From contig JBCFYV010000012.1 in assembly GCA_039000515.1 (NCBI GenBank), positions 44,423,535 to 44,487,534 of the forward strand: 64,000 nucleotides of DNA, written 5' to 3'. The notes under the pieces are model-generated. The model had not been told where the DNA came from, searched no databases, and was given only the letters and a program-made list of their open reading frames with translations. Source of the stretch: Timema cristinae (lineage: Eukaryota > Arthropoda > Insecta > Phasmatodea > Timematidae). Both the position numbers and the translations under genes were made by a program. Each line of letters starts with the position of its first letter. Position 1 is the first letter of the stretch. Positions 1-13,000 of the stretch are shown piece after piece.

Positions 1-1954
1 ACCGTATTCTGCGTTGGTTGCTCATCAATATATCTTGCAAGATCATCTCATAAAATGGGATGTAAAAATTCGTCCGTCGAATCAATTACCAAACCTATAG
101 CCTAACTTGTTGGTTCAATATTTTGTAAAATATAACAAGGTTTTTTCCAAATTAAAAATTAAATGGAAGAGCGTATCCCTAAATAGGCTACGTTTTATAA
201 ACCAAATATCTTAAAATAATTGCTAGTAAAATATTATTTTTAAACCGAAGAAAATATGTGTAATTTTTTACAGATTTATATGACCCACCCAAATGTTCAT
301 ATGGATAGATGGTAAAAATTTATTAGCGCAATTGATAAAAATGTAGGTATTGATGTTGAGTATTATTATTTAGTTTCATATAAATAATAATAATAATGAT
401 AATAATTGTATAGTTGTTTTATAAAGTACATTTATAAATCATACTTTCTTCCTTGACTTAATATTCCACCTATGGTCTACAAAAAATAAACTAAATTATC
501 TCTAAGGGAAATTGTCAATATGGATTCTGATTTTTTCAGAATTTAACTTTTCCGGGATTCGGGAAGAGCTGTGAGCTATTTCCCAGGACCAGGGAACTTA
601 TGAAGGATAAAAACAATATCCATTTAATTTATTATGGATAAGGTAAAAAGATATATTTTGAGATTAAAATAAGACGATTCATTTAATAATCATGAAAGTA
701 TTATGCAAAAAGACACAGGGATAAGCCTCATCTGGAAAGCCACCCCATTGTACCCAATTAAGATTTTAAACCCTGAAGTCACTTTTCCTCTTCCCTCCTC
801 TAAACAGTTATCCAGTAATATGATATTGATGCCATAAACCGTGTGACCATCAGTTGTAGGGTTTTCAAATATGGAACAGAATCGGCACATCACAGTTTTT
901 GTATGGCCGACTTACAAATAACCTTAGTAAAAAAAATCTTATAGCGGTCTTTAAAGACTTCTCTAACATATATCAGACCTTCCATTCACACACAAACAGA
1001 AGTTCTCTTGCTTGAATCTATTTTCTTGGAAATTTTTGCTACTAGCTGCCCTTAGTTCCCTCTCCCTGGGGTACTTCCTGTGTTTTTCTCGTCACACTTT
1101 TAAGAAAATTGTTTCTTTATCTGTCCACTCCTTGGACAGTGTTTATTTTTGTAACTCAGAACCAGTGAACTTTTTGACAGATGTCTTCTGAAGGAAATAA
1201 AAAACTCTTTTACCTAAACAAACCAATGGAAATATCTTCTTCCTCTTTTTACCCGATCTTAACTAATTTACTAGCTGCACAGTATGATCGTTTGAAAAAA
1301 GATTGTTAATAACTAATTTTAATGTAAATAAGTTACTCGGGTATTTCATATTTAAGTTTTAGAAATTATTATTGAAACACTATATAAAGGGTTCTGATAT
1401 GTTTGAGAGTATTAAGTTACCGGCTACTAGTGATGACTTGTAATCCCATCTAGGGATTTAAATTAGTGCTTTACCGGTAAAGACATGATTTATTCGATGT
1501 ACATTTTGACCAAGAAATCATGTGCTGATACTACACACATTTCAAGTAACTAAAAAAACGAAATTTAATATGTAATTGTTTTAGATAAATAAAGGCCTTT
1601 GATATTTCTACAAGAGAGTGCACAAGTTTAATTTGTTATGAGATTTTCAATGAAATTAAGGACAACTCTTGAAAAAAATTGTGTCATGTTGCACACTTAA
1701 TATCTTACTATATGAAATCTGTGATAGATTTATTATTAATGTAAGCAAATCATTACTTCATTTTTTTGGTAGGCCTACAGTATCTGAGAGGACAAGGCAA
1801 GGTATATTTAAAGTGAATCCATCTAGATTACCTTGATTAAAAAAAAGTCATTTTCATTATCAATTACAACAATGTAATTTAGCTAAATATTTCTAATTAT
1901 TAATATTTTGTATTCCTTTCTTTAAATATATAATATGTATATTTGTTCAAGTAG
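1..1954. other. AT-rich intergenic stretch, no gene seen
   Basis: AT-rich DNA with runs of T and A and scattered short ORFs. The longest ORF here (minus strand, near 690-893, 67 codons) has no recognisable motif or splice context. I see no tRNA-like box, terminal repeat or promoter that I can support. An oligo-T run at the right edge belongs to the next feature. Confidence 0.6.
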
Positions 1955-2090
1955 TTTTTTTTTTTTTATGTAGAGCAATATCACAAATCAATATTCACTG
2001 TCATACACGACTAGGATTCGAACCATAATCTTTAAGACGAGTCCCTTACCTCTCAGTAAAGACTAGTTGTAAACTTAGTGTAACTTGAGA
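1955..2090 (-). mobile_element. tRNA-headed SINE with oligo-A tail (old copy)
   Basis: Read on the minus strand, this starts with a degenerate A box (around TGAGAGGTAAGG) and carries a perfect B box, GGTTCGAATCC. About 55 bases of body follow, then a run of A (oligo-T on the plus strand near 1956-1967). A tRNA-derived promoter with an A-rich end is the structure of a SINE. The body does not match SINE families A, B or C described elsewhere in the window. It could also be a tRNA pseudogene retroposed with a short tail. No target-site duplication was found. Confidence 0.5.
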
Positions 2091-2189
2091 AAAAAAATCT
2101 TGCTTGTTAAACATGAATACTAATAATAAACTATGGAAAAACTCATGGAATTACTGAATACATCAGTAAGAATACTCAGCAAACAGAAC

Positions 2190-2560
2190 GAAACCAAAAG
2201 GAGGGTTTGTGGGTGAATACACACGGGACTTTCACCCCCTACAGGGCCACCCCTATGACATCAAAGTGCCCGCCCTCTTCGTTTGTGCTCATTCATTCAT
2301 CTGACTCAACGTTGACACCTCTCGCTTGCGCAACACAACAATAGGCTCGCGACTACCGGGCCTTTGTAAGATGCGCCGGTGATCATGAGGCTTTTCACAA
2401 TTTCAATATTCCACATTCCATTCAGTCTCGAGGTCTCGAGTACTTGACAAGGAGTTTCACAATGGGCTTTACATCTTTTAGGGGGCGTTTGTCGAGGCTC
2501 TAAAGTCCAACACAATCGTCACGGCAGAGAGACAAAATATTTCAAGAGCCTTGCGTTTCA
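2190..2560. other. GC-richer unique island, possible conserved element or exon
   Basis: About 370 bases of clearly higher GC content than the flanks, with CpG dinucleotides and no match to any repeat in the window. A 69-codon minus-strand ORF lies inside (2306-2515), but I recognise no domain and no clear start context. Such islands in AT-rich deserts may be conserved non-coding elements, UTR exons or old single-copy transposon pieces; the sequence alone does not decide. Confidence 0.3.
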
Positions 2561-3442
2561 GACTGGAAAATGAACAAATAGGATGTTCAAAGTATTTTTT
2601 TTATAGTTTATTGTATTTTTTATCAATATAATATGTTTTCTTTCGAGCTATTGTTCCAGAATCAGTTACATAAGCTATCTGTACTTAAGGTAAACATTAA
2701 TTAATAAAGTTTTATTAAGTTCAGTAAATAAATACTGTGGATTTGAACGTCGCATTAAATGTATTTTTAAGGTTTGGTTAAGTTCGGTGTAGTTTGGTAT
2801 AATCCGAGTGTGTTGATTTGTACTTTGGTTAGATTTATTATGATTGCTAACGATTTATTATGTTTTCTTTGAATGTATTTTGATAAAGTTAAATTCTATA
2901 TTGTGTTTTGTAAAAATATTGAGCATCTATTGGCGAAATTATACGAATTTTGGCTTCCTCAGGAGGTAGGCGCCAAAGAATCTAACCAAGAAGTAAGGAA
3001 GGCTTTGCATTTAACAAATCTTTTTATAACTCCATTGATGTTTTTTTTAATTCTGGTTTATTATGTATACAATTTTTGTAATTTTTTCATTATTTTTTTT
3101 GTGTGGAATATTTGGCAAGTCAATTTTGATAGATAGTTTATTAATTTATTTTAAGACTATTATTGAAAATTATATATAATAAATAGTAATTTTATTAAAT
3201 TTAGCCATTCTTGACAAAATTACTCTTATCGATAGGATGTGTGTAGAGGCTTCAGTCAGCTTTCAAATTCCTTTGGACTGGGTTCAGTTCTAACCGAGTG
3301 ATACTTTCAGGTAAACTTATTCCATACCCTTCTTAAGTTGATTATGATCAACATTTTGAATGAGCTCTTCTTGAGGTATTCTCATAGAGTATTTTTTGGT
3401 GGATAGTCTGATCAAAGATGCGTGGCCCTAAAAGAGATATAT

Positions 3443-3489
<47 letters not shown>

Positions 3490-3830
3490 CCTATGAAGAA
3501 ACTATGAGTTTATCCATGTTCCACAATAGTCTGGATCTCTCTGTTGGTGTGAAGATGCCCTCGCTGGATATTGCACTTGTTTGTTTGTAGGTCCCGGTAT
3601 CGTAATCTATGCGGGCGCGTGTGTTTGTTCCCACACCTGAGACTTTACCCTGTGGTGGAGAGGAATGGGAAAAAGATTATCAACAAGTGGATTGTGTCGT
3701 ACACTCGAGTAAAGTAACACATATCTAGTCATTTTATGACGCAAACTGATCACTAAGGGTCGTAAACAGTATAATCTCACAAGTAAACCAATAATCCAGG
3801 ATAGTAATAACAAGATTCCCTAACTTAGCT
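2561..3830. other. AT-rich stretch with a (TA)n microsatellite
   Basis: No gene can be supported. A near-pure TA dinucleotide tract occupies about 3437-3489. An 87-codon plus-strand ORF at 2873-3136 is rich in F, I, Y and N, as expected from translated AT-rich DNA, and has no recognisable motif, so I do not call it coding. Confidence 0.55.
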
Positions 3831-3834
3831 TAAC

Positions 3835-4130
3835 CAGTAGTGTTTCCACCTACTTAGCTAAGGGGCCTGGGTTCGATTCCTGGAATGGAATAAAAATATA
3901 TCATTGGTGATACGTGGGTTTCCAACTTTAACAGTGATTAAATAAGGCCTTTTCTCACCAGGACATGGTCTCAAAATACATCAGTTTGAATTGCAGAATT
4001 TCACGCTAGTGCAATGAAGCATCTAGCCAAGTCATAGTGACTCTTCAGGAATCAAAACTCCATCATATGGGACGGACAAGATCACCATGTCCGGGCGAGT
4101 CACTGCTTGAGACACATTAGTTTTAATAGA
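3835..4130 (+). mobile_element. tRNA-like SINE fragment
   Basis: A perfect RNA polymerase III B box (GGTTCGATTCC near 3871) follows a degraded A-box region, as in the 5' head of tRNA-derived SINEs. The downstream body (to about 4130) is not similar to the other SINE families here. The right limit is uncertain. A degraded tRNA pseudogene is the alternative. Confidence 0.4.
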
Positions 4131-4329
4131 AACAATCACATTGGTACACCGAACAGTGTGTGTGTGTGGGGGGGGGTGGGGTTCTGACAACTAGCAGCAA
4201 CAGACGGTTGTTGATTCGACGTCAAGTCTACTGCTGTTTTTATTGTTTTAGCTATGAGTTTAAAACTAACACTAAAGATCTTAAAGTTGATGTAGAAAAT
4301 CATCTTGTCATAACTCCCCTTACTGTAAA

Positions 4330-4680
4330 ACCAACTAGCTCCGTGGTAGTGGTCAGTGCACTTGGCTATGAGTCTAAGGGCCCTGGGTTTGATTCTCGTC
4401 TGATATTCTTGGCACTTCTCCCTTAGGGGAATCGTCCCAACGGTAACTAGGGCTTGGTTGATTAGGCTTAAGTTAGGTTCAGACTCACACCAGCTCCAAA
4501 ACTTCATTATAACCATCATATCATTGTGGTTACGAGGTGTAGAGTGTAGACAACCTCCTATGATGTACCCTGGGAAACGTTCTGAGCCACCAGAGTGGCC
4601 AATATAGTCTACTCCTAGGGCAACCTAACTTGGATGTCATGTCCTTCTCTATTGTATATGCCATAAGAAATTAAAAAAAA
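4330..4680 (+). mobile_element. tRNA-derived SINE, family D
   Basis: The head has an A box (GTGGTAGTGGTCAGTGC) and, about 40 bases later, a B box (GGGTTTGATTCTC) at tRNA-like spacing. A body of about 270 bases follows, ending in an A-rich tail near 4671-4680. This is the layout of a SINE transcribed by RNA polymerase III and copied in trans by a LINE. Only one copy of this family is in the window. A 127-codon minus-strand ORF across it is taken to be chance. Confidence 0.55.
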
Positions 4681-4689
4681 CTGCAGAAT

Positions 4690-6267
4690 CAAACAAGCTC
4701 ACACCGACACATCCCTTCGCATGCTCACCGGTGTTATTCCTTCACAAAAGCACCGTGAACAACTCTGAAATAGAAAATGGGAGGGATATATTTAAAAAAA
4801 TGGTCAAAAGAATGAAAGTTTAATTTGAGAATTCTTGTGAATTTTCTTTTTAGCACCACCTCCCATTTGTCTTGGACCCAAATATAGTATGGAATAATGC
4901 AACCTCCAGATTTCACAGAAGTGAGCTTTATTAAAGTGATATGGCAAGAAACACTATTTAATGTCCATATTAATTAAGTTCTTAAAGAAAAAAATTATTT
5001 GGAGAAAATGAATAAATGATTGCGTTGATAGATACGCTTATTTTAATTTTCCACATCTATAAGTCTGAATAGCTAATTTGTTATATATATATATATACAA
5101 ATTAGCTTAATATATATAAACAATTTTTATATATATATATATATATTATAAACAATTTGTGTGTATATTATATATACAAATAAGCTTATTATATATATAC
5201 AAATTACCTTAATATTTGATGTGTTAGTGATTTATTACGATAATCCTAGTACATTTACGCTATTTATATGGCAATTACATTTTTGAGATTGGTTCCCAAC
5301 AGTTTATATGTTGTAACAAATGTTTGTTAATCTAGAGATTAAAATTATTTTACAATAATTTAAGGCACTGTTTAAAAATTAATAATACAACATTTGCTTT
5401 AACAGCCTTAATACAAATATTTATTATAATGAAGATACGTCTCCTTTCCCCTAAACCACATTTCTTTCTCCTTCCAACCTTATCCTCTGGTTATGGGTAG
5501 AAGAGAGAGAAATAGCAAACCATAAAAGTAATTAATTATCTTTTCGCCAGGGCTCAAATTTTGATGACATTTTATCTATTTGTTTGTTGTACATCCCAAC
5601 CAATTTTCATTGTACATAAATTCTATTCATAATTCCTTGGCTGCGAAAATATTTTTTTATATAAGATATTTTGTCTTTTTGTTTAGTTTTGGATTTTTAG
5701 GTCTTGATCTGCGTCCTTTTGTGTCATTTTTATATATTTTTTTAGAAATTTCTAAGCATTTTTTAATAAGTTCTAGGCATTTATATTGAATAAATATATT
5801 TTAATAGTATCGATATTTTACATAAATGCTCCAAAATACTTATTTTTAATCACAGAGTTGTGGGAATGAGAAGATAATGAAGGCAATGAACTTTGTATCC
5901 TCTTGGTTTGTATGGTTGTAAAAATAAATCTTGATGACCCACTGCAATTAAACTGAAAATTGGTGCACTGGAAGGGGATAGATTTTTTTCTCGAGCAGAT
6001 ATTTGTCAATCAATGTTATATTTAGCATAATGCTTTTCATCAGATGTATATTTTTAAGTTTATATTGGTGGAATGTGTGTTTAATTTAATCGTGTTCATT
6101 CATTGAGTTTTTGTTTGAATCCTAAAGTAGAGTTTTGTAAATTTGAAGTAATTATTTAGAATCTTTATGTCATTTTATAAATCATTTTTGATCATTTTTA
6201 GGTCATCGAAGTCCAGGCATTGTTAATCCCCAAATACACAGGTCAAAAAATGAGCTGTGGCATATGG
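4690..6267. other. AT-rich stretch with TA-rich repeats
   Basis: Holds a TA-rich block at about 5081-5215 in which a short motif around ACAAATTAGCTTAATAT recurs about three times, once around an AAGCTT palindrome. The rest is unique AT-rich DNA with small chance ORFs (for example 5580-5789 and 5818-6009). No gene is supported. Confidence 0.55.
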
Positions 6268-6502
6268 TGCAACGGTGGCCGCATAGTCTAAGGTGTGACT
6301 CCAGTGTTTGGATAGACTGCCAATGTCAAGAAGATCATGGTTCGAAGGAGGTTTTTCAAAAATTGTGTTCCTCTCTTCCTCCATTCAAATGTGTGTACAC
6401 TTCCTTTGAATTCAACCTTCCTCATATCTAGCTCAAAATCGTAATTAGTACATATGCGTATAACCTGAACAGGTAGTAAAACGTGGTGCTAAAAATATAA
6501 AT
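6268..6502 (+). mobile_element. Degenerate SINE family B copy
   Basis: Reads like family B through its body: a CTCTTCCTCCA stretch, then ACTTCCTTTGAATTCAACCTTCC, then the tail GCGTATAACCTGAACAGGTAGTAAAACGTGGTGCTAAA. The tRNA-like head is badly eroded. Many substitutions relative to the intact copies near 31, 33 and 35 kb indicate an old insertion. No target-site duplication is visible. Confidence 0.65.
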
Positions 6503-7030
6503 ATGACATTCCATGTCAAAATCTGCCGCCTTAACTGTCGTGGACAGACCTCGTACATGGGTCTAGAATTAAAACAGCTCTGAGGTATTTCCTCCACACT
6601 ATGACCACCTCCCTCCCATTTTTACTCAACCCCTAACGTGGACGCCCTTGAATCTAGCCAGCGTTGTGGTGGACCCCATTCACGTCACACATGTCACGCA
6701 TGTGTGGTGGATGCGTACTCGAAGCCACGCATGGAAAGTCATACGCATCCTGTCCCGGGTAATAATTTGGAGTAAAAAACCCTTATACAGGGATTATGAC
6801 ATTCTTAGGGTCCATGACAACTTTCTTAGCTGAGCACTCAATTCAATGCATGGAAGGGGGAGAGGAAGGAGATTGTAACGTACAGTCAGGTTAAAAATAT
6901 TGTATACAAACACTTGAATACTTTTTTATGGTTTTTAACGTGCACCCTCTGAACTTAATTGCATAACGATTATAAAATTCATAAGACTTACAAATTAACT
7001 CAATCCTAGAACAAATAAGTCTTAGTTCCG
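6503..7030. other. Unique stretch with a short palindrome
   Basis: Unique DNA, slightly GC-richer at 6600-6740. At 6686-6706 there is a perfect inverted repeat, CACACATG and CATGTGTG, around a 5-base centre, beside a CACGCATG copy. I see no gene. Confidence 0.45.
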
Positions 7031-7365
7031 CCGTCATCAATCTAACACTGTGGAAGGAGACGTCCCAATTTCACCATTTATCAGTTTTTTGGCCATTATG
7101 GTAATCAAAACTAGGATCCTTAGTTCAGTAGCCAGACGCACTATCAGCTGAGCAATGTTATTGGATGGTAAGCGTTATAGTTTTAATATATCTATTGAAA
7201 TAATCTACCAACAAAAAATGACTCACTCAGTTTTTGAATAGTGTTTAACTGTTAGTAAAGCGTTTAAAATGCCAACGAAAACTTTATATTTATGGAAAAC
7301 AATGTAAATAAATGTTAATTTAGCACCGCGTATTACTACCCCTTCAGGTTGTACGCATAATAAAT
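7030..7365 (-). mobile_element. tRNA-like head fragment and a lone SINE tail
   Basis: Two minus-strand pieces. Near 7110-7165 there is an A-box-like TTGCTCAGCTGATAGTGCG followed by a degraded B box. At about 7315-7360 the shared SINE A/B tail (plus strand TAGCACCGCGTATTACTACC) occurs without a recognisable SINE A or B body next to it. The lone tail could be a severely 5'-truncated SINE or a piece of the LINE that owns this 3' end. Confidence 0.4.
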
Positions 7366-7439
7366 GATTATATATGTGTTTTAGTATTGACTGCATCAAT
7401 AGAAGATTGTTCAAAATATCAGACTTGGTTTGGCAGTTT

Positions 7440-8010
7440 TGCCGATAGTGGGGGAGGCTCGTGTTAAAACCAATCTCGGTGTGTTGAAGCTAATTTTTTT
7501 CTTAATAGTTTACAACTTTATTTCTGTAAATGCGTGTACATTTCTTATAAATTCTACCATCCCCATCCATACCCATTGAACGTATTAAAAACGGATAGTC
7601 ACGATGCCAGTAAGACATGACCCACTTTCATGGTCGTATGCTATAAGACAGTGTTATGGGGTATTTTATTCATTTTGGACCAATTAAATTTTACTAGTCA
7701 TAAAGACCTCTGAAATATAGAGCTTAGCTCACGTTTCTTTCTATCCTCCCTTTAGCTGCCCAAAACTGCTTCAACCCTCTTGGTAAGAGGGAATTATACA
7801 CATCGGTGGTCAAATTGTTTAAGGCGTCACCCTCAGAATATTCTAGATTGCTGATGATGAAATATTGAAGTTAAAATTCCAGCCGAATACACAAAAAGGG
7901 GGGGATTGTATTAAATAATCTCCTACATTTCCTCCACGCAAGTGTGGGAACATTTTCTATAAATTCTACTTTCACCGCACCTAGCTCATTAGTGTAAACA
8001 TGTTGATGGC
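7440..8010 (+). mobile_element. Two degenerate SINE B-like bodies
   Basis: Two stretches, about 7440-7605 and 7800-8005, resemble the family B body: a head-like GTGGTC segment, a TTTCC(T/A)CC..CAA.TG.G.G region and the TAAATTCTAC(C/T)TTC segment. The terminal hairpin tail is lost or unrecognisable. They are more eroded than the copy at 6.3 kb, so boundaries are approximate. Confidence 0.4.
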
Positions 8011-9439
8011 TATAAATGGTGGTAGGATGTGGTGCACATAAACACAACCAAAATGGTTGTATACACTCAGGATTCAATATGCAATATATTCTGAACATAG
8101 TCAATATTGTATTTAACTGATGGCATCTATCTATCAGATTCACCCTCAGCGTATGTTGGGCCCTAGGCCAACTTCGTTTGCGGGGCCCCCCAGTTATCTG
8201 TCTCACCTCTCCTCCCCTCCCCCCCCCCCCACCCACCACAGAAAAAAAAATTTAATCACCTTAATCTTTTTTTTTTAAAGTTGTACAGTAGTTTGCACCT
8301 ATAGGACAATTGGTCCATATAAGTTATCGGGAAATGCCCTGTATGTAATATTCAATGCTAAAATCCTTATATATATAAGGATTTTATTTTCCCCTAACCC
8401 TCAGTTTGAGCTTCCTTCCCAACGAGCTGCATCTGTATAGAGGTACAAATAACAATTAGCCAAATTTAAATTAAATTGGCTAATGCATTCAAAATTTATC
8501 GTTTGACATATATAGACAAATACTAATGAGTGGAGACAAAACGAAGAAATTGCTGCACTCGTTCAATAAATCAAACTACATTATTATGTTTTTAATTGTG
8601 TTGCACCCTCTCTGAGTCCTAATATCACCCGGCCATAAAAAGTAATAAAAGGGAGAGGATGAACTTAGCGTACATGATAAATGGAAATTATAAAAAATAT
8701 ATAGATTCAACAATATGAGCAGTTTATTGAATTAAATGACAATAGCGCAGATAACAAAAAATTGTCTCATTTTATCATTATGAGTACAGTTGAAAATTAT
8801 GCTCGAAGCAAACAACTTTATATCATTAAAGTTGCGCAAGTGTTTTAACAAAAGGAAACAAGAAATACATCATAATATTGATAGTCCAGTCTATAAGAGA
8901 TAATACCAAAGCGGATATATTTTTAAATGCGATACAAAATTATAAGGGCCTAAGGGCACCTTGATATGGTTCCAAAGGTTTCGTAATTCACAGAAAGCGA
9001 TATCATAAATAAAAAGATTTAAATTTGAACGACTACACAACAGAGTTTACTAAACGGGAGGGTTTGACTACCAGACCTAAGCCAAACTCCACGGGACTAT
9101 CAGATCTGACTTAGAATATGGAACAAACAGTTATATCAATTAACAAAACATTAGCTGTTCAAACAGAACTTACGTTACAAAAGATTAAAGTCATCCTAAT
9201 TCAAATTCCAATAAAAAGTTACATCACGTTACGTTAATTCAAACCATAATTTTAAATATGAAAAGTTAATTCGATAAAAAAAATTAGAATACTCTACAAT
9301 TCCAAACTATTTAATATTAACATGTCAAACTTCTAATCAGCACATAACTGAGGATATTTAAGAAAATAAATATATAAGCAAAAGTCCAGCGCCCGAGCGG
9401 CGACATATCTAAGATATAATATTTAGACATAGTTTGACG
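8011..9439. other. AT-rich stretch with a pyrimidine run
   Basis: A GC-rich patch with a GGGCCCTAGGCC motif and a long pyrimidine tract (CTCCCC then about 13 C) lies at 8150-8240. The rest is ordinary AT-rich DNA. A 122-codon minus-strand ORF (7871-8239) owes its Gly/Arg-rich start to this tract and is not supported as a gene. Confidence 0.5.
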
Positions 9440-10020
9440 ATCAAACTATTAATACGTTAGATTTTGAAACTGAATATTATATGCAAAACGTTTAAAGTTG
9501 ATAATGAAGTTAGAGTTCTTTACTCCACTCGTCTAAGCGACGATTTTGATACATTTTACAAGTTTTCTCCAGCCATTGTCCAGGTCCATGGCAATGGTCT
9601 GTCGTCGATCGATGATCGTAGGATAGTCGACTATGGCATGCTTGCACAGCCATTATATAGGGATTTCGTTGTTCTGGAAGAGAGGTGGGAGTACACCAAA
9701 CACACGCATGATGACGTCAACGATGCCTTGAAACAGTCACGTAGACCATTGTTGATTCCGCTTGCTCCATCGAAATATCCGTGAATATCTCCAATCACCC
9801 GATGTTTTGAAGGAGGTTCCTCTAGTCTCCGTCAGAGGTCAGATACATAATTGTCCTCTAGTTGATGTTGATAGTTCATGGCTCATTTCTCGCTAGTACA
9901 GTCGGAGTGCCGGGACGCTTTGTTGACCCACTGGATCTCCCTTGACCCACTCGCCAGTCTAGGATTCCAGGTGCCGGCCAGCCTTGCAGGATTCTATTGT
10001 GAGCAGATTAGTATTGTAAG
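9440..10020. other. CpG-containing unique island, possible exon or regulatory element
   Basis: Composition changes sharply here: balanced base use with several CGATCGATCG-type runs, in contrast to the AT-rich flanks. A 106-codon plus-strand ORF (9464-9784) covers half of it, with acidic and aromatic residues in a non-repetitive pattern, but it matches no family I know. A good splice-donor-like TTGTAAGT lies at about 10014. On the minus strand a CCCTATATAATGG sequence near 9650 could be a TATA box. It may be an exon, a promoter region or a single-copy transposon remnant. Confidence 0.3.
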
Positions 10021-13000
10021 TACATGAACAAATTAATACTTAGAATTGGAACGAGTAATGAAATATATTGTGCAGCATCGTTTTTATTATGTCTTCTTAG
10101 CCTACAAGAACTACAACAGAGAAGCATACTATTGTAGGGATCCTAATTGAGTTGAATTTATTGGAGCGGGTAGTACGATTAGTAGATATAATATCTCCGT
10201 CAGTATGGGGCGGGGTCCAGCTGTAACATTATACAGTAATGTTACAATTGTTTTTAACTTTTACACTCCAATAATAATAGTTAGATCCCCTCTAAGTGAG
10301 CCTACTATACAAATACACAAGTAAAAGTTTGCCACCTCAACTTATTTTTCCTTATGTCTATATATATAGTAAAATTCTAAATATTTCCATACATTTTATT
10401 TTATGTCTGTTTGTTTGTGGCAAGTTAACTCAAAAAGTACTCATCAGATTGAGATGGTATTTCTTCTGTTGTACTCCTTATTTGTCAGAAAACAGGGTAA
10501 ACTGTATATCATCCCGCGATCTCATCAACGAGCGTAAGTGTCGAAATAACTGACTGTTAGTGTGATTACATTTGTTCTTAAATTATATCGATTAAAATAT
10601 ATGATTCTGAAGTGTATACATCTTTTATGTAAGCCTCCTTGCAGTGAGGCAATTGAAAAGATCAAAAACCAGTTATAGATATTCTTGGCAATACATGTAT
10701 AGGGATGGAAAACAATAAAAATTAAATTCTGTATGTTTGTTGCGCAATCACCACTTCACCGGTTGTATTGAAATTTAGCATGGCTATCATTTGGATTGCC
10801 GTTTAACACCTGAGTTATACTTTTTCTCTTAAAATTCTATAAATGTGATGGGTTATTTTTCAAATAGTATGTCTTAAACCACGCAAATAATCGTTTTATT
10901 CTCACATTATGCATAATTTTTTTCTGTATTACTTGACTGCCAAATCAGCTACAATTAAATAATAATTTCAGATACTTATAAATATATTAAATCCGAATTA
11001 GTGTTGTTTTTTATGTATCCACGTTAGTAGGCAAATCGTGTTTCTTTAGCAAATAAAACGTATACAATCTTAAATATTTGACATTTATAAATGTATGCTG
11101 GTAAATGAGGGGATTTTGAGATTTCCAAAACGTATTTAAAAAACTACTTCTCACTGTAACATAAAATTTAAATTTGTTAGATAGTTATAATTAAACTCCC
11201 CTGAAAAAAGTTAAATTTCATATTTAATCACGTAAAATAGGGGGAAGGGTTCTAACCTTTAAATTTATTTAACGAATAGATTAATAAACTAGTGGAAAAT
11301 TGAAATATTTACATATATGTACAAGGACAACCTTGAATAAACATAAGTGTGAATATAATGTATAACTTCAAAACAAGAGTAATTGAGTAGACAGGTGTGG
11401 GGAAAGGCGGGAAGTGGGGAATGGATATTCGCAAACCTTAAGAAGAATACTGTTTGGTCTGCTAGAAAATAAAAATTAGTCGGAAAGATGGGTGGATTAG
11501 CTTAAATAACTAGAAAAGTGTTGAACTTTTTTAATTTCATAAATAATATGTTGAAAATAGGGAAAAAGAGGTGGCATTTTCTAAACTAATAAAAAAAACA
11601 CTTCCAGAAATTGCAGAAAATTGGAATATCTGCAATCGCGTACAGAGATCACCCCAAATAATCATAAAATAATGAAAGTTTGAGATTTGTCTCCAAGAAG
11701 TTAGAGGTTCAAAATCTCACAAACTATTAGAAAAAATAACTTTTTGCTGTGCTAAAAATAATTGAAAATTGGCACGTAATTTTAGGGACCAATCCACCTC
11801 TTAAAAATTTATGGTTTTATGTATGCTATTTTTTAGCCTATGATGCTAATTTTTATCCAATTTGTTTTTGAAACAATTTGTATAATTTATTTTTGCATAG
11901 CTTATGATTTTTTTAGACAAATATTGCGTTTTATATAGATCGCGTTAGTTTGTGCACTCAGATTATGGCTGATTAATGTTTAGTTTCAAAAATTGTATTA
12001 AAAATTTATTGGTAGACATATTTGGTTTGGGATTGACATGGTTATCTTTATATTGTGGAATAATAAATTGCAGCCGGACGTTAGACAGCTTCCTTCGATA
12101 TAGTTGTAAATGGTTTCCATATGAATTATTCTAACATTTACAAAAATTATAGAAATATTAAATCTAGCATGCCACCTAGTATTTATAGAATACTCTCTAT
12201 CAAAGTCCAGAGAGCAAAAGCATAGTAAGGAGAATTCAAAATAGTGGATCAAATTAGGCCTCTAACGTTTAAAATTAGCAATTTCTTTGCTAAACTTTAA
12301 ACTATTACAGTAAGTATCTTACTATGTAACTTTAATTTATTTTAACTCTTTAACAACTAATTATTGATTCTGTGTCAATATCCTTTATTTTTTTACTAGA
12401 ACCAACAGATAAGAGTTTAAATTTTGTGTATAGAGAAGTTATAACATCATCTTTAAATTTAATTTAGCTGCTAACCCAATTTCAGATTAAATCTCTATTT
12501 TTACATTTGGTTTTAGTAACCCCACTTTTTGATACTATGCAACACTTTTTAAACCAATAAAAGACTTATATTTAAACAGAATTTAAGATTTGAGCTAATT
12601 TGCCCTGTAGTTAGTTTTATATATTAAAAAAGAAAAAGCTACTTTCTAGATTCCCTGTGCGAAGAACAAGTACACCAGCTAGTTATGGAATAAAATAAGA
12701 ACAGATGTTTGCTGTTAAATACTAAAATGTATTGTTTTTTTTTTGTTTGTTTTTTGTTCACAGATTAAAAGTTATAAATTATAAATAATATTGAAATACC
12801 TCCTGACTATATTTAGTATTTTATTTTAAGTAACTAATATATTTATTGAAAAAAGTCATATGGTAGTTTTAAATTATATTTGGTAGTAGGTAGCCATTCA
12901 CGTGAAAAATAAAAGAACTTATTAAACACTGGAGAATATAATATGAGCTCTGACTCAAAGGAGTCTGGGGTTCATGTTCCGAAAGAAAATACTACCCATT

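Noticed and set aside
2873..3136. 87-codon plus ORF rich in F, I and Y
   Set aside because: Composition is what AT-rich DNA gives by chance; no motif, splice or conservation evidence.
8150..8240. hAT or CpG-island interpretation of the GGGCCCTAGGCC and poly-C patch
   Set aside because: Only one end-like motif, no partner end, and the rest is low-complexity pyrimidine.
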